The notes beneath the pieces are model-generated. The model searched no databases and had not been told where the DNA came from. It worked only from the letters and a program-made list of their open reading frames with translations. Shown piece by piece: positions 16,595 through 24,000 of a stretch of DNA of 64,000 nucleotides. The stretch comes from Phycicoccus sp. GTDB taxonomy: Bacteria; Actinomycetota; Actinomycetes; Actinomycetales; Dermatophilaceae. Positions within the stretch are counted from its first letter, which is position 1, and every line of letters starts with the position of its first letter. Where the stretch lies: assembly GCA_017993715.1 (NCBI GenBank), contig JAGOME010000012.1:1-64000 (forward strand). The letters are read 5' to 3'. Both the position numbers and the translations under genes were made by a program.

Positions 16595-17724
16595 GAGGTG
16601 GCAACTTTCAGCAGGCCGCGCAGGCGGGTGGCGTCGAACTCGGTGTCCCCGGCGCGCAGGCCCCGGGCAAAGGCAGCCACGTCCCGCGCCCCTTGGGCGG
16701 GGCTGAGGTCGAGGAAGTCCTTGGTGGCCGGGGGACCCCATTGCGCGAGCCCCGAGGCCCGCATGGGCGCCCACCCGGGCTCGAGAGTGCAGTCGAAGAG
16801 GTCACCGTCGGTGAAGTGCTCAACCATGAGGCCGTCGGGATCGCGCCAATAGTCGAAGATCTGACTGCCCTCGATGTGTCGTCCGATGCCCCAGGATCGG
16901 TGAAAACCCTTGTCGCGCAGGTATTCTCCGCCGGCCGCGAGCGCATCAAGGTCGGCGACCTGGAAGGCGGAGTGGAGGTATTTGTTGCGCGGGCCCAAGG
17001 CCATGGCCAGGGTGTGGTGATCGGTGGGGACGGAGCCGCGGTCGCAGCGGATGAACGCCATGGTCGGGCCGCGCTCGCGCTGACCCTCGTAGTAGTTGAA
17101 GTCGCTGACGATCAGGCCGAGGTGTTCCAGGTACCAGTCAAGGGTCTGCCGGTACTTCGGGGTCTGCAGCGCGACATGCCCGAGACGTTGGATCCTCGCG
17201 GGTTCGCGCGGGGCGCGCTGTGGGTGGTTGAAGCGATGAGCTTCGTCGCCGACGTTGAGCGGCTGGACGGGTTGAGCCTCGAGAGGGGCGAGCTGGTTGA
17301 GGTCAGCCACCACGCGGACCGGGACGCCGCTGGGGTCGGTCAAGGCGACCCCCACCCCACCGATGCTTGTCGGCAGAGGTTCGACTCGGGCCCCCGTGGC
17401 TTCGGCCAATCGCAGCACGTCGCCGGCCTCGGCCGCGAGGAAGGCGGCCCCGACATAGCGCGATCGCGGCGCCCGCCGCACGATGACGCAGGGGGAGCCG
17501 GCATCGGTGCCCCGGAGTTGGAGTTCGTCGGCGGTCTGCGCCGCGGGAGTGAAGCCGAATGCCGCCGCGAACTGGGCCGTCGCCGCGAGGTCCGGCTTCT
17601 CGAACTCGAGCCAGGCCAGGTCGACCACCTTGATCAGGGGGTTCTTCGCTCGCCCGGGATGCTCTCCACGCAGGGCTCCCTGCTCACTGTGCAGGTCGCT
17701 ATGCGTGCCGTGATCGGTGGTCAT
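16591..17724 (-). CDS. Type I extradiol ring-cleavage dioxygenase (VOC fold)
   Basis: A 377-residue two-domain VOC protein. The C-terminal domain has the 2-His-1-Glu iron site: H183 (RLGHVALQT), H251 (YLHSAFQV) and E302 (MVEHFTDG). It resembles catechol/2,3-dihydroxybiphenyl dioxygenases and cleaves a catechol next to the diol with O2. The N-terminal domain (about 33-145) is the degenerate VOC half. The start is well supported by GAGGAG about six bases before the ATG. It is the first gene of the four-gene operon, transcribed from the region holding two 14-bp operators and divergent from the TetR gene. Confidence 0.88.
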   Translation of the reverse strand: MTTDHGTHSDLHSEQGALRGEHPGRAKNPLIKVVDLAWLEFEKPDLAATAQFAAAFGFTPAAQTADELQLRGTDAGSPCVIVRRAPRSRYVGAAFLAAEAGDVLRLAEATGARVEPLPTSIGGVGVALTDPSGVPVRVVADLNQLAPLEAQPVQPLNVGDEAHRFNHPQRAPREPARIQRLGHVALQTPKYRQTLDWYLEHLGLIVSDFNYYEGQRERGPTMAFIRCDRGSVPTDHHTLAMALGPRNKYLHSAFQVADLDALAAGGEYLRDKGFHRSWGIGRHIEGSQIFDYWRDPDGLMVEHFTDGDLFDCTLEPGWAPMRASGLAQWGPPATKDFLDLSPAQGARDVAAFARGLRAGDTEFDATRLRGLLKVATS

Positions 17725-17747
17725 CAGATCTCCTCGCCGGTAGTAAC

Positions 17748-17804
17748 TGACGATATCGTCACTCACGAGGATTGGTTCAGGCAAGGGTTTTGACGAAATC
17801 GTCA
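17748..17804. promoter_or_regulatory. Twin 14-bp palindromic operators, TGACGAWATCGTCA
   Basis: TGACGATATCGTCA at 17748-17761 is a perfect palindrome, and TGACGAAATCGTCA at 17791-17804 is the same with one central mismatch. Their centres are 43 bases apart, about four helical turns. They lie between the dioxygenase operon (start 17724, minus) and the TetR gene (start 17863, plus), and are far more AT-rich than the surroundings. They are the likely binding sites of that TetR protein, controlling both directions. Confidence 0.75.
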
Positions 17805-17862
17805 CTAATGAATTTCCCGGGGTATGGTGAGGGTCGATGGGGAGCCACGCCGAGGAGGTCCG

Positions 17863-18522
17863 ATGACGACGGCAGTAACCGAGCCGGGCAACCGGCTCGA
17901 CCGGCGCAAGGCCCGGACCCGGGCGGCCCTGATCCGGGCCGCCCAGACGCTCATCGCGGAGGGCCGCACCAACGTCCCGATCCTGGAGATCACCCAGGCG
18001 GCAGATGTGGGGATGGGCTCCTTCTATAACCATTTCGAGTCCAAGGAGCAGCTGTTCGATGCCGCCGTGGAGGCCGTCATGGACGCCTACGGTCAACTCC
18101 TGGACCGGATCACCGCGGGGATCCAGCAGCCAGACGAGGTCTTTGCCGCCAGCTTCCGCCTGACCGGGAGGCTCCATCGTCGTGAGCCGGAGCTGAGCCG
18201 CGTGTTCCTCAACAACGCCCTCCAACTCCTCAGCGCACCCAATGGCCTGGCCCCCCGGGTGCGGCGTGATATCGAGGCAGCCACCGCTGCCGGCCGCTTC
18301 GACGTCGCCGACGTCGATGTCGCGGTCACCATGGCGGCAGGTGCCCTGATCGCCCTCGGCCAGCTCCTCCTCGACCAGCCCGACCGCGATGTCGACACCA
18401 CGACCGATCTCGTCACCCAGGACCTGTTGCGGATGTTCGGCGTCCCTGCCCGGCGGGCTCAACGGATCTGCGCCATGCCGCTGCCGGAAATCGGCCCCGA
18501 CGAACCCGCGCAGTCCATCTGA
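17863..18522 (+). CDS. TetR-family regulator of the aromatic operon
   Basis: A 219-residue TetR-type repressor. The helix-turn-helix lies in the first 65 residues, ending with the typical MGSFYNHFESKEQLFDAA. The effector domain is all-helical. The ATG at 17863 is preceded by GAGGAGG at the right distance; a GTG at 17824 would add 13 residues. It is divergent from the dioxygenase operon with the two operators in between. It presumably represses that operon until a pathway intermediate binds; the inducer is unknown. Confidence 0.85.
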   Translation: MTTAVTEPGNRLDRRKARTRAALIRAAQTLIAEGRTNVPILEITQAADVGMGSFYNHFESKEQLFDAAVEAVMDAYGQLLDRITAGIQQPDEVFAASFRLTGRLHRREPELSRVFLNNALQLLSAPNGLAPRVRRDIEAATAAGRFDVADVDVAVTMAAGALIALGQLLLDQPDRDVDTTTDLVTQDLLRMFGVPARRAQRICAMPLPEIGPDEPAQSI

Positions 18523-18536
18523 CCGGAGAACGGGAC

Positions 18537-18605
18537 AGCTGGCCGACTTTCCGGTGAGCTGACCAGCCCGATGGCGTAAAGGGGGCCAGTCGTCCGACTC
18601 TCCGG
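18537..18605. repeat. REP-like repeats, copies 2 and 3
   Basis: GGCCGACTTTCCGG lies at 18541-18554, and the 23-bp repeat identical to 12171-12193 lies at 18583-18605. The latter ends in CGACTC-TCCG-GAGTCG, a six-base stem that could help terminate the convergent genes ending at 18522 and 18634. Confidence 0.6.
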
Positions 18606-18633
18606 AGTCGAGTCGACGGCCACTCAGGCGACA

Positions 18634-19536
18634 TCAGGCGCGGCAATCCTTGGCGTACGCGGCGGGACTGCGCCCGAGCGCCGAGGTGAAGTCGCGCACG
18701 AGGTGCGCCTGGTCGGCATACCCGAGGTCGCCGGCCACCCCGGCCCAGTCCACGACCTGCCCTTCACGCACCCGCTCGGCGGCATCGAGCAAGCGGTAGC
18801 GCCGGATCACCCAGGTCGGCGAGACTCCCGCGCACGACGCGAACACCCGCTGCAGCGTGCGCGGTGTCACGCCAGCCGCGGTGGCGAGTTGGGTGACGCG
18901 GCGGACCTCCCGGTCGGTTTCTGCGATGAATGCCGTCCGCGCCACGTCGCGGGCGAGCGCGACCCGCGCCAGGTCCCTGCGGTCGAGGAGTTCGACCAGG
19001 GCGGTCCCCAGCCGGGCGACGATGGCATCGAACGGCTCCTGGGCGCAGTCGGCGGCCAGCGCATCCGCATCTAGTCCGAGCACCGGAGCGGCAGGCAGTG
19101 CCAGGTCATTGAGGGCCGCGACATCGTCAACCCAGGCACCAAAACCACCCGTCGTCGTCTTCGCAGCGACGTTCCAGCCGTGACCACTCAGGGCCCGAGT
19201 GGTCCGAGACGTGGCGACGCCGTTGACGACCATCCGCAGCGGATAGGGCCCCGGGGGAGGCGACGGCCCTGGCGGGGGTGGGGTCCCGACCGAGATGTTG
19301 ACCCCTGGTTGTTGGAGCAGTTCCTGGCGGTGCGTGAAGCCCAACGGCAGCGTCCATCGCACCGACCAGAACCAGTCGAGCAAGCCCTCCAGGGGAGCCG
19401 GCACGGCATACCGCTGGAAGTCGACGTGCCGCATCATCGCCCCCGGGGCGATGATGCCGCGAGTGTCGTCGGGCAACTGCGTCACCCTGGCGAACCTACT
19501 CGCCGCGGACTCGGGCGCGCTGTCGCGATTCTTCAA
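18634..19536 (-). CDS. AraC-family transcriptional regulator
   Basis: About 300 residues with a C-terminal AraC double helix-turn-helix (ATAAGVTPRTLQRVFASCAG, then WAGVAGDLGYADQAHLVRDF). An N-terminal sensor domain begins RGIIAPGAMMRHVDFQRY. That conserved beginning argues for a start upstream of the internal ATGs. TTG at 19536 and GTG at 19485 are the options; I give the longer one. It is divergent from the TIGR03086 gene starting at 19571, with only 34 bases between if the TTG is used, which favours the GTG. Target genes are unknown. Confidence 0.75.
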   Translation of the reverse strand: MKNRDSAPESAASRFARVTQLPDDTRGIIAPGAMMRHVDFQRYAVPAPLEGLLDWFWSVRWTLPLGFTHRQELLQQPGVNISVGTPPPPGPSPPPGPYPLRMVVNGVATSRTTRALSGHGWNVAAKTTTGGFGAWVDDVAALNDLALPAAPVLGLDADALAADCAQEPFDAIVARLGTALVELLDRRDLARVALARDVARTAFIAETDREVRRVTQLATAAGVTPRTLQRVFASCAGVSPTWVIRRYRLLDAAERVREGQVVDWAGVAGDLGYADQAHLVRDFTSALGRSPAAYAKDCRA

Positions 19537-19570
19537 TCCCGCACGAGATCATCCGGCCTACCGTCGTGGC

Positions 19571-20182
19571 ATGAACCAGAACGACAGCGCCCTCCAGCCC
19601 GACCACACGCCTGCGGCCGACCACCTTGCCGCGGTGCTGGCCGACCTTGCCTCGGCCCTCGATCACATCGGCACCGCGCGCGACGGTCATCCCACGCCGT
19701 GCGCCGACTTCGACGTCGCGACCTTGCGGCAACACACCGTCGGCTGGCTGACGGCATTCGCTGACGGCTACGCCCACCCGGACGGACAGTGTTCTGATGC
19801 GGCCGCGGTCGTGGTCGACGGGACCGGCGCCCAGCAGGTCCGCGAGGCCGCCGCGTCCCTGTCGCGCTGCCTGCCCGATGCCGCCGCCCGACCGCTGCGG
19901 ATCGGTGAGGCCGCAATGCCCGGTGACATGGCGCTGGCGATGATCCTGTGGGAGTACCAGATGCATGGCTGGGACCTCGCTCGGGCAACCGGCCAGGAGT
20001 GGTCGCCCGACTCGGGAGGACTCGACGCATCGCTGGCTTTTGCCCCCGGGATGCTGACCCCGGACTACCAGGGAGAGGGGAAGTCGTTCGCCCCGCCGGT
20101 CCAGGTCGCCGCCGATGCGCCCGCGCTCGACCGACTCCTCGGGTTGTCCGGCCGCGATCCCCAGTGGACACCCGTCGGCTAA
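19571..20182 (+). CDS. TIGR03086-family (mycothiol-dependent, DinB-like) protein
   Basis: A 203-residue protein of the TIGR03086/MDMPI-N class. The metal-site pattern is visible: TLRQHTVGWL early, and WEYQMHGWDLARATGQ around residues 130-145, with His and Glu ligands as in DinB-like folds. Mycothiol-dependent maleylpyruvate isomerase belongs to this superfamily, but most TIGR03086 members have no proven reaction. It points to a mycothiol-producing actinobacterium. ATG at 19571 chosen because it gives the normal family N-terminus. Confidence 0.78.
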   Translation: MNQNDSALQPDHTPAADHLAAVLADLASALDHIGTARDGHPTPCADFDVATLRQHTVGWLTAFADGYAHPDGQCSDAAAVVVDGTGAQQVREAAASLSRCLPDAAARPLRIGEAAMPGDMALAMILWEYQMHGWDLARATGQEWSPDSGGLDASLAFAPGMLTPDYQGEGKSFAPPVQVAADAPALDRLLGLSGRDPQWTPVG

Positions 20183-20305
20183 CCGCGCCCTCCACCACGT
20201 GGCCGGCATTCATGACACCCCACCCGGCCCAGACGGGGAAGCCCACAACTGACCAGCAGGTCGACGGGCCCTTGAGCTCGCACCTCTCGTCCCACGCGTC
20301 CGGGG

Positions 20306-20593
20306 TCAGGCGTCCCCAGAGCTCCGCTCGGCGTTCCGGATCAGGCGAGCCACCTGCCGCCCGCTCGGATTGGTCAAGAATGCCGTGCCGACCCGGATTG
20401 TCGGGACGGTTTCGTTGCCCTCATTGGCCAGTCGAACCAGCGCTGCGGCCTCCTCGTCCTGCCAGATATTGCGCCACACCGCCTTCACGCGTCGGATGGC
20501 GAGATCGGCCCGCAGGGCAGCACAGAAGGGGCACCCCGGTCGCCAGAAGACCTCCACGACGTCGCTGGCGGTCCGCTCCTTGGCAGTGCTCAT
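20306..20593 (-). CDS. Glutaredoxin-like / mycoredoxin-like protein
   Basis: A 95-residue thioredoxin-fold protein with the active site FWRPGCPFC (Cys21, Cys24), the TVPTI cis-Pro segment (NETVPTIRVG) and no signal peptide. The length and the W-x-P-x-C-P-x-C pattern match actinobacterial mycoredoxins, which reduce mycothiol mixed disulfides; the classic one has CGYC. The gene ends close to the convergent TIGR03086 gene. Confidence 0.78.
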   Translation of the reverse strand: MSTAKERTASDVVEVFWRPGCPFCAALRADLAIRRVKAVWRNIWQDEEAAALVRLANEGNETVPTIRVGTAFLTNPSGRQVARLIRNAERSSGDA

Positions 20594-20768
20594 GACGAAA
20601 CAACCCGGTGGAGCGCCGCTCTCTTCCCGCCAGGTCGGGCTCGTCGTCGCCTTGACCGCGATGCCGCTGCGGCTCGGCAGGCCGGCCTTCCAGCTCAACT
20701 TGACGAGTCGGCAAAGCCCCATGGGCCACCTGGTCTTTGGTGCCATCCTGGGTGGGTTCGTCACGTAA
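20592..20768 (+). pseudogene. Possible 3' fragment of a membrane-protein gene
   Basis: An open frame whose last 40 residues (VALTAMPLRLGRPAFQLNLT, then SPMGHLVFGAILGGFVT) look like the end of an integral membrane protein rather than random GC-rich translation. No acceptable full-length gene precedes it: the preceding bases are the mycoredoxin-like gene on the other strand. It may be a relic left by deletion. Weakly supported. Confidence 0.25.
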
Positions 20769-20810
20769 CGCGACGTCCTTAGTCGCAACTCACGCACCAG
20801 AGGAGCCACG

Positions 20811-21091
20811 ATGAAAGCGATCTGGAACGGTGTCACCATCGCCGAGTCCGACAACACGGTTGTCGTCGAGGGCAATCACTACTTCCCCGCGGACAGCATC
20901 GACCGCGCCGTGGTCAAGGACAGCGCCACCACGTCGGTGTGCCACTGGAAGGGCACGGCCTCCTACCTCACCCTGGTGGTCGCCGGCGAGGAAACCCAGA
21001 CGCCGCCTGGTACTACCCGGATCCGAGCGATGCCGCCACGCAGATCGCCGGTCACGTGGCCTTCTGGCGGGGGGTCACCGTCACGCAGTGA
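20811..21091 (+). pseudogene. DUF427 gene with a one-base frameshift
   Basis: The start MKAIWNGVTIAESDNTVVVE and the segment TTSVCHWKGTASYLTLVV are typical of DUF427 proteins, which are usually about 90-95 residues. After VAGEE near base 20993 the frame fails, but the next frame continues exactly as the family does (NPDAAWYYPDPSDAATQIAG, then HVAFWRGVTVTQ) to a TGA at 21089-21091. Adding one A to the AAA run at about 20992-20996 restores the whole protein. This is either a real recent frameshift or a sequencing error in a short homopolymer. The start has GAGGAG upstream. Confidence 0.8.
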
Positions 21092-21101
21092 AGGAGCCCC
21101 T

Positions 21102-21121
21102 GAATGCCGCCCGCGGCATTC
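21102..21121. terminator. Inverted pair of the GAATGCC motif forming a hairpin
   Basis: GAATGCCGCCCGCGGCATTC: two copies of the dispersed motif face each other with two bases between, ten bases after the DUF427 stop. The nine-base arms form a strong stem. Paired uptake sequences serve as terminators in Neisseria and Pasteurellaceae; the same use here is inference. Confidence 0.55.
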
Positions 21122-21163
21122 GTGACCCTCTCCCATCCTTGGACTCTAGGTCGAGGTTGACTC

Positions 21164-21190
21164 CGTGAACTTACCATTGGTAAGTTCACG
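21164..21190. promoter_or_regulatory. Perfect 27-bp palindrome, probable operator
   Basis: CGTGAACTTACCA and its exact complement TGGTAAGTTCACG flank a single T. The flanks extend the symmetry further (GACTC before, GAGTC after, with one extra base). It is much more AT-rich than its surroundings and lies upstream of the membrane-protein/TetR gene pair starting at about 21.3 kb. Odd-centred palindromes with TTACC...GGTAA are common TetR-family operators, so the TetR gene at 21888 is the natural candidate. A terminator role for the gene to the left is the alternative. Confidence 0.6.
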
Positions 21191-21238
21191 GGAGTCGCTC
21201 GGCCTTGAGGCCTGGGACGCCGACCGAGGGGGAGTCTT

Positions 21239-21328
21239 ATGGGCCTGTCGAGCCGCCAGACCAGGACCCTGCGCCAGAGCACGACCCGGCGCCGCGCCGC
21301 GCCCGCTCTCATGCCGCAGGCCCGGTGA
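21239..21328 (+). CDS. Possible 29-residue leader peptide
   Basis: An ATG at 21239 with a GGGGGAG ribosome binding site seven bases upstream opens a short frame rich in Arg, Thr and Ser. Its TGA (21326-21328) overlaps the ATG of the following membrane protein as TGATG. The layout suggests translational coupling. The composition is not distinctive, so this may be chance. Confidence 0.3.
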   Translation: MGLSSRQTRTLRQSTTRRRAAPALMPQAR

Positions 21329-21807
21329 TGCACGCCTGGGCAGTGGGCGTTCACGCCGCCTGCGCGGTGGTTGGGCTGACGACCGGGGGATTCGTGCTGT
21401 TTCGCGGCACCTGGCTGGGTGCCCACGTCGCCGCCGTCCTGGCCATGACCGGCGCCCTGTGGACAGCACTGGCGCTCGGCTGGGCGACCTTCGCCTCCGA
21501 CGGGGTGCGCGTGACCTTCGTCGGACTCGGTGCCCTCGCCATCGCCATGTCCGTGCGGGCTGGTCTGGCCTGGCGGGCGGCGGCTCGAGACGGTGAGGTG
21601 GCGGTGACCCGCACCTCCCTGGAACACGTGGGCTTCAACGTGATCTCGCTCGTCGTCGGCGCCCTCATCGCGCCCGCTCTCCGACTGGATGCCGGGCCGC
21701 TCCCGCCCGTTATCGCCGCGGTCGTGGGGGTCGTCGGGGCGCGCTGGCTGGTGCTGCGCAGGGTGTCGCGGTGGGAACAGCGGCAGCCGAGTACGGTCCA
21801 CTGGTGA
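21328..21807 (+). CDS. Membrane protein of unknown function
   Basis: A 159-residue protein with about five hydrophobic helices: one right at the N-terminus (WAVGVHAACAVVGLTTGGFV), two centrally and two near the end. I chose the ATG at 21328; an upstream TTG at 21205 in the same frame would add a Pro-rich tail of 41 residues but lacks a ribosome binding site. No family recognised. Its end lies close to the TetR gene, so the two are probably co-transcribed from the promoter near the 27-bp palindrome. Confidence 0.65.
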   Translation: MHAWAVGVHAACAVVGLTTGGFVLFRGTWLGAHVAAVLAMTGALWTALALGWATFASDGVRVTFVGLGALAIAMSVRAGLAWRAAARDGEVAVTRTSLEHVGFNVISLVVGALIAPALRLDAGPLPPVIAAVVGVVGARWLVLRRVSRWEQRQPSTVHW

Positions 21808-21887
21808 CCGGCGCTGGCCAAGGGCTGCCGTTGCCCACCAGCGGTGCTGATCCGGCCCCAGGCGATGCACCCGATACGGTGCGGCAC

Positions 21888-22553
21888 ATGCCCACGCCGC
21901 CCGATCGCCCGCCCTCGCCACCGGAGAGGTCGACACCGACGGGGCACCTCAAACCCCACCATCACGGCAATCTGCGCGCCGCCGCCCTGGACGCCCTCGA
22001 CCAGCTCATCCGCGACGAGGGGGTCGGATCGGTCACACTGCGGACCCTGGCCGCCCGGACGGGGGTGTCGCACACCGCCCTGCTCCACCATTTCGGGACG
22101 CTCCACGGCCTATTCACCGCGTTCGCCTGCGCCGGCTTCGACCTGCTGGGCGACCGGCTGGCCGGAGCCGGCGAGGCTGAGGGCACGGGCGGCGGCGTTG
22201 AGGCGCTCGACATAGGGGTGGGCTACGTCGCGTTCTCCGTCGATCACCCGGCCCATTTCCGCGTGATGTTCGATCCCGCACTTTTGGTGGCCGACGACGC
22301 CGCACTCACGGCTGCTCGCGACTCGGCCTTCACGGTGCTGCGTCGCTCGGTGGACAAGCTGGACAACCCGACGGCGAGGTCCGATGCCGCGGCCGCCATC
22401 ATTGCCGGCTGGTCGCTCATGCATGGGCTCGCGGTGTTGGCCGCCAGCGGAAATCTCGAGGCCGCCCACATTCGGCATCTGGTCGCGCAGGATGATCTGC
22501 TCGCCCTGGCCCGCCGGGCCGGCGGCATGCTGTTCGGGTCCCCGGGGGGCTGA
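21888..22553 (+). CDS. TetR-family regulator
   Basis: A 221-residue TetR-type protein: HHHGNLRAAALDALDQLI begins the DNA-binding domain, and TLAARTGVSHTALLHHFGTL is the recognition helix region. The C-terminal domain is the TetR_C_33/WHG-like type. ATG at 21888 chosen; upstream GTG codons overlapping the membrane-protein gene are possible. Candidate operator: the palindrome at 21164-21190. Confidence 0.78.
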   Translation: MPTPPDRPPSPPERSTPTGHLKPHHHGNLRAAALDALDQLIRDEGVGSVTLRTLAARTGVSHTALLHHFGTLHGLFTAFACAGFDLLGDRLAGAGEAEGTGGGVEALDIGVGYVAFSVDHPAHFRVMFDPALLVADDAALTAARDSAFTVLRRSVDKLDNPTARSDAAAAIIAGWSLMHGLAVLAASGNLEAAHIRHLVAQDDLLALARRAGGMLFGSPGG

Positions 22554-22576
22554 TCCGTCGGCATCGGCCGCCGCGC

Positions 22577-22664
22577 TCTCGGAGAATCGGCCTGTCGTCC
22601 CCCTTTCCGGCCCGGATGGCATCCAACACTCGGAAAGTCGGCCTGTCGGGTGTCGTCCCCCTTG
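22577..22664 (+). repeat. REP-like repeats, copies 4 and 5 (direct repeat)
   Basis: Two related units of about 35 bases, starting TCGGAGAATCGGCCTGTCG (22579) and TCGGAAAGTCGGCCTGTCG (22628), each followed within a few bases by TCGTCCCCCTT. They share the core CGGARARTCGGMC with the repeats at 12171 and 18537-18605. The rest of the spacer 22554-22829 holds one dispersed motif copy (22759) and no gene. Confidence 0.55.
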
Positions 22665-22829
22665 CCGCCCAAGCCCGACCCCGACATCGACCTGGCCACC
22701 CCGCCTCCACCACTCTCGCCCCACGGGAGCGCCGGACAACCACCGAACGGGAGCGGGCGGCATTCGTCCTCCTCACCCACCGCCAACCCGGACCAATTTC
22801 TTCCAGCGTTCGTGTGATAAAACGGCCGA

Positions 22830-23186
22830 ATGGAGATCGTTGACACCGTGTCCTTTGCGCCACTCGGCGACCGGGAGTTCTCGGCTGGCCAGATCCTGCG
22901 CACCGAGAACGCCAGTGCGCGCGTCATTCGCATCGGCCCCGGCCAGGATCTGCCGGCGCACACCCATGGCGTGTCAGACCTGTTCCTGCTGGCGATGACC
23001 GGCTCGGGCGTGCTCACCGCGCCGGACGGCTCGACCACGCCCTTCCCTCAGGGCACTCTGGCTCACTTCACCGGGGATGAGGAGCTGCGCGTCGGCAACC
23101 CGCTGCGCGACCAGGACCGGGCGGGCGAGGCCACAGAACTAACCCTCCTGGCTGTGCTCAGCCCGCCGTTCCCCCCGGCCCGCTGA
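22830..23186 (+). CDS. Small cupin-domain protein
   Basis: A 118-residue single cupin. The first motif is visible as PAHTHGVSDLFLLAMTGSG (two His and an acidic residue for metal), and the second is weak (FPQGTLAHFTGDEELRVG). Such small cupins serve as isomerases, sensors or binding proteins; no substrate can be given. The AT-rich GATAAA at 22817-22822 lies seven bases before the ATG and could be a leaderless -10 box. Confidence 0.75.
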   Translation: MEIVDTVSFAPLGDREFSAGQILRTENASARVIRIGPGQDLPAHTHGVSDLFLLAMTGSGVLTAPDGSTTPFPQGTLAHFTGDEELRVGNPLRDQDRAGEATELTLLAVLSPPFPPAR

Positions 23187-23219
23187 TCTCGATCGGCGCC
23201 AGCCACCAGCGCGACGGTC

Positions 23220-23828
23220 TCAGCGCTCGACGGTGGCCAGCTTGGCGCCCAGCGCGAGATAGCTGAGCGAGAAGAAGCGCTGCAGTCGCCGGACGACGTG
23301 CGGTCGGGTGATGACGTGGTGGCGCATGGCCGCCGCGAACCACCCGTAGCCGGCAAACACCACGAGCGTCATCGCCATGAAGATCCCGGACAGGGTGAGC
23401 ATCTGCGCGAGCTCGCCGCTGCCGCGCGTGACGAACTGGGGCAAGAACGCGAAGAAGAACAGCGTCAGCTTGGGATTGAGCAGGTTGGCCAGGACCGCAT
23501 TGAGGATCGTGCGAGTCGTGGAGACCGGGACTGGCGTGTCGGCCATCGTGAGGATCCCGGTGTCCCGCCACGCATTCCACGCCATGTACAGCAGGTAGAG
23601 GACGCCGGCGATCTTGAGGACCTCGAATGCGGCGCCGCCCGCAGCGAGCAACGCGGCCGTGCCGGAGATCGCCGCGGCCAGGTGCGGGAGGATGCCGAGC
23701 GTGCATCCCAGGGCGGTGATCAGCGCTGTGCGATGACCTCTGGCCAGGCCGGCGCTGATCGTGAGGATGGCCCCCGTTCCGGGCGTGGCGACGATCGCCA
23801 ACGACGTGATCACAAAGGCGACACTCAT
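23220..23828 (-). CDS. LysE/RhtB-family exporter
   Basis: A 202-residue membrane protein with six predicted helices and the LysE signature IVATPGTGAILTISAGLARG near the N-terminus, plus NLLNPKLTLFFFAFLPQF in the middle. The family exports amino acids such as homoserine, threonine or lysine. ATG at 23828 is preceded by GGGAGGAG at a good distance. Substrate unknown; a second LysE-type gene is at 32101. Confidence 0.85.
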   Translation of the reverse strand: MSVAFVITSLAIVATPGTGAILTISAGLARGHRTALITALGCTLGILPHLAAAISGTAALLAAGGAAFEVLKIAGVLYLLYMAWNAWRDTGILTMADTPVPVSTTRTILNAVLANLLNPKLTLFFFAFLPQFVTRGSGELAQMLTLSGIFMAMTLVVFAGYGWFAAAMRHHVITRPHVVRRLQRFFSLSYLALGAKLATVER

Positions 23829-24000
23829 GTTCGCTCCTCCCCTGGCAGGCTCGGCCATCGTTCGTCGCCAGTGTGCCATCAGGGCGGGCGCGGGACCTTT
23901 GTGGCTCCCTCAAACCCTGAGGCGATCCGGGGGCTGGCTGGGGTTGACGCCGGGGGCTCTCCGGATGTTGCGTGCGGCATCCCCCCGCAAGGCTCGATGC

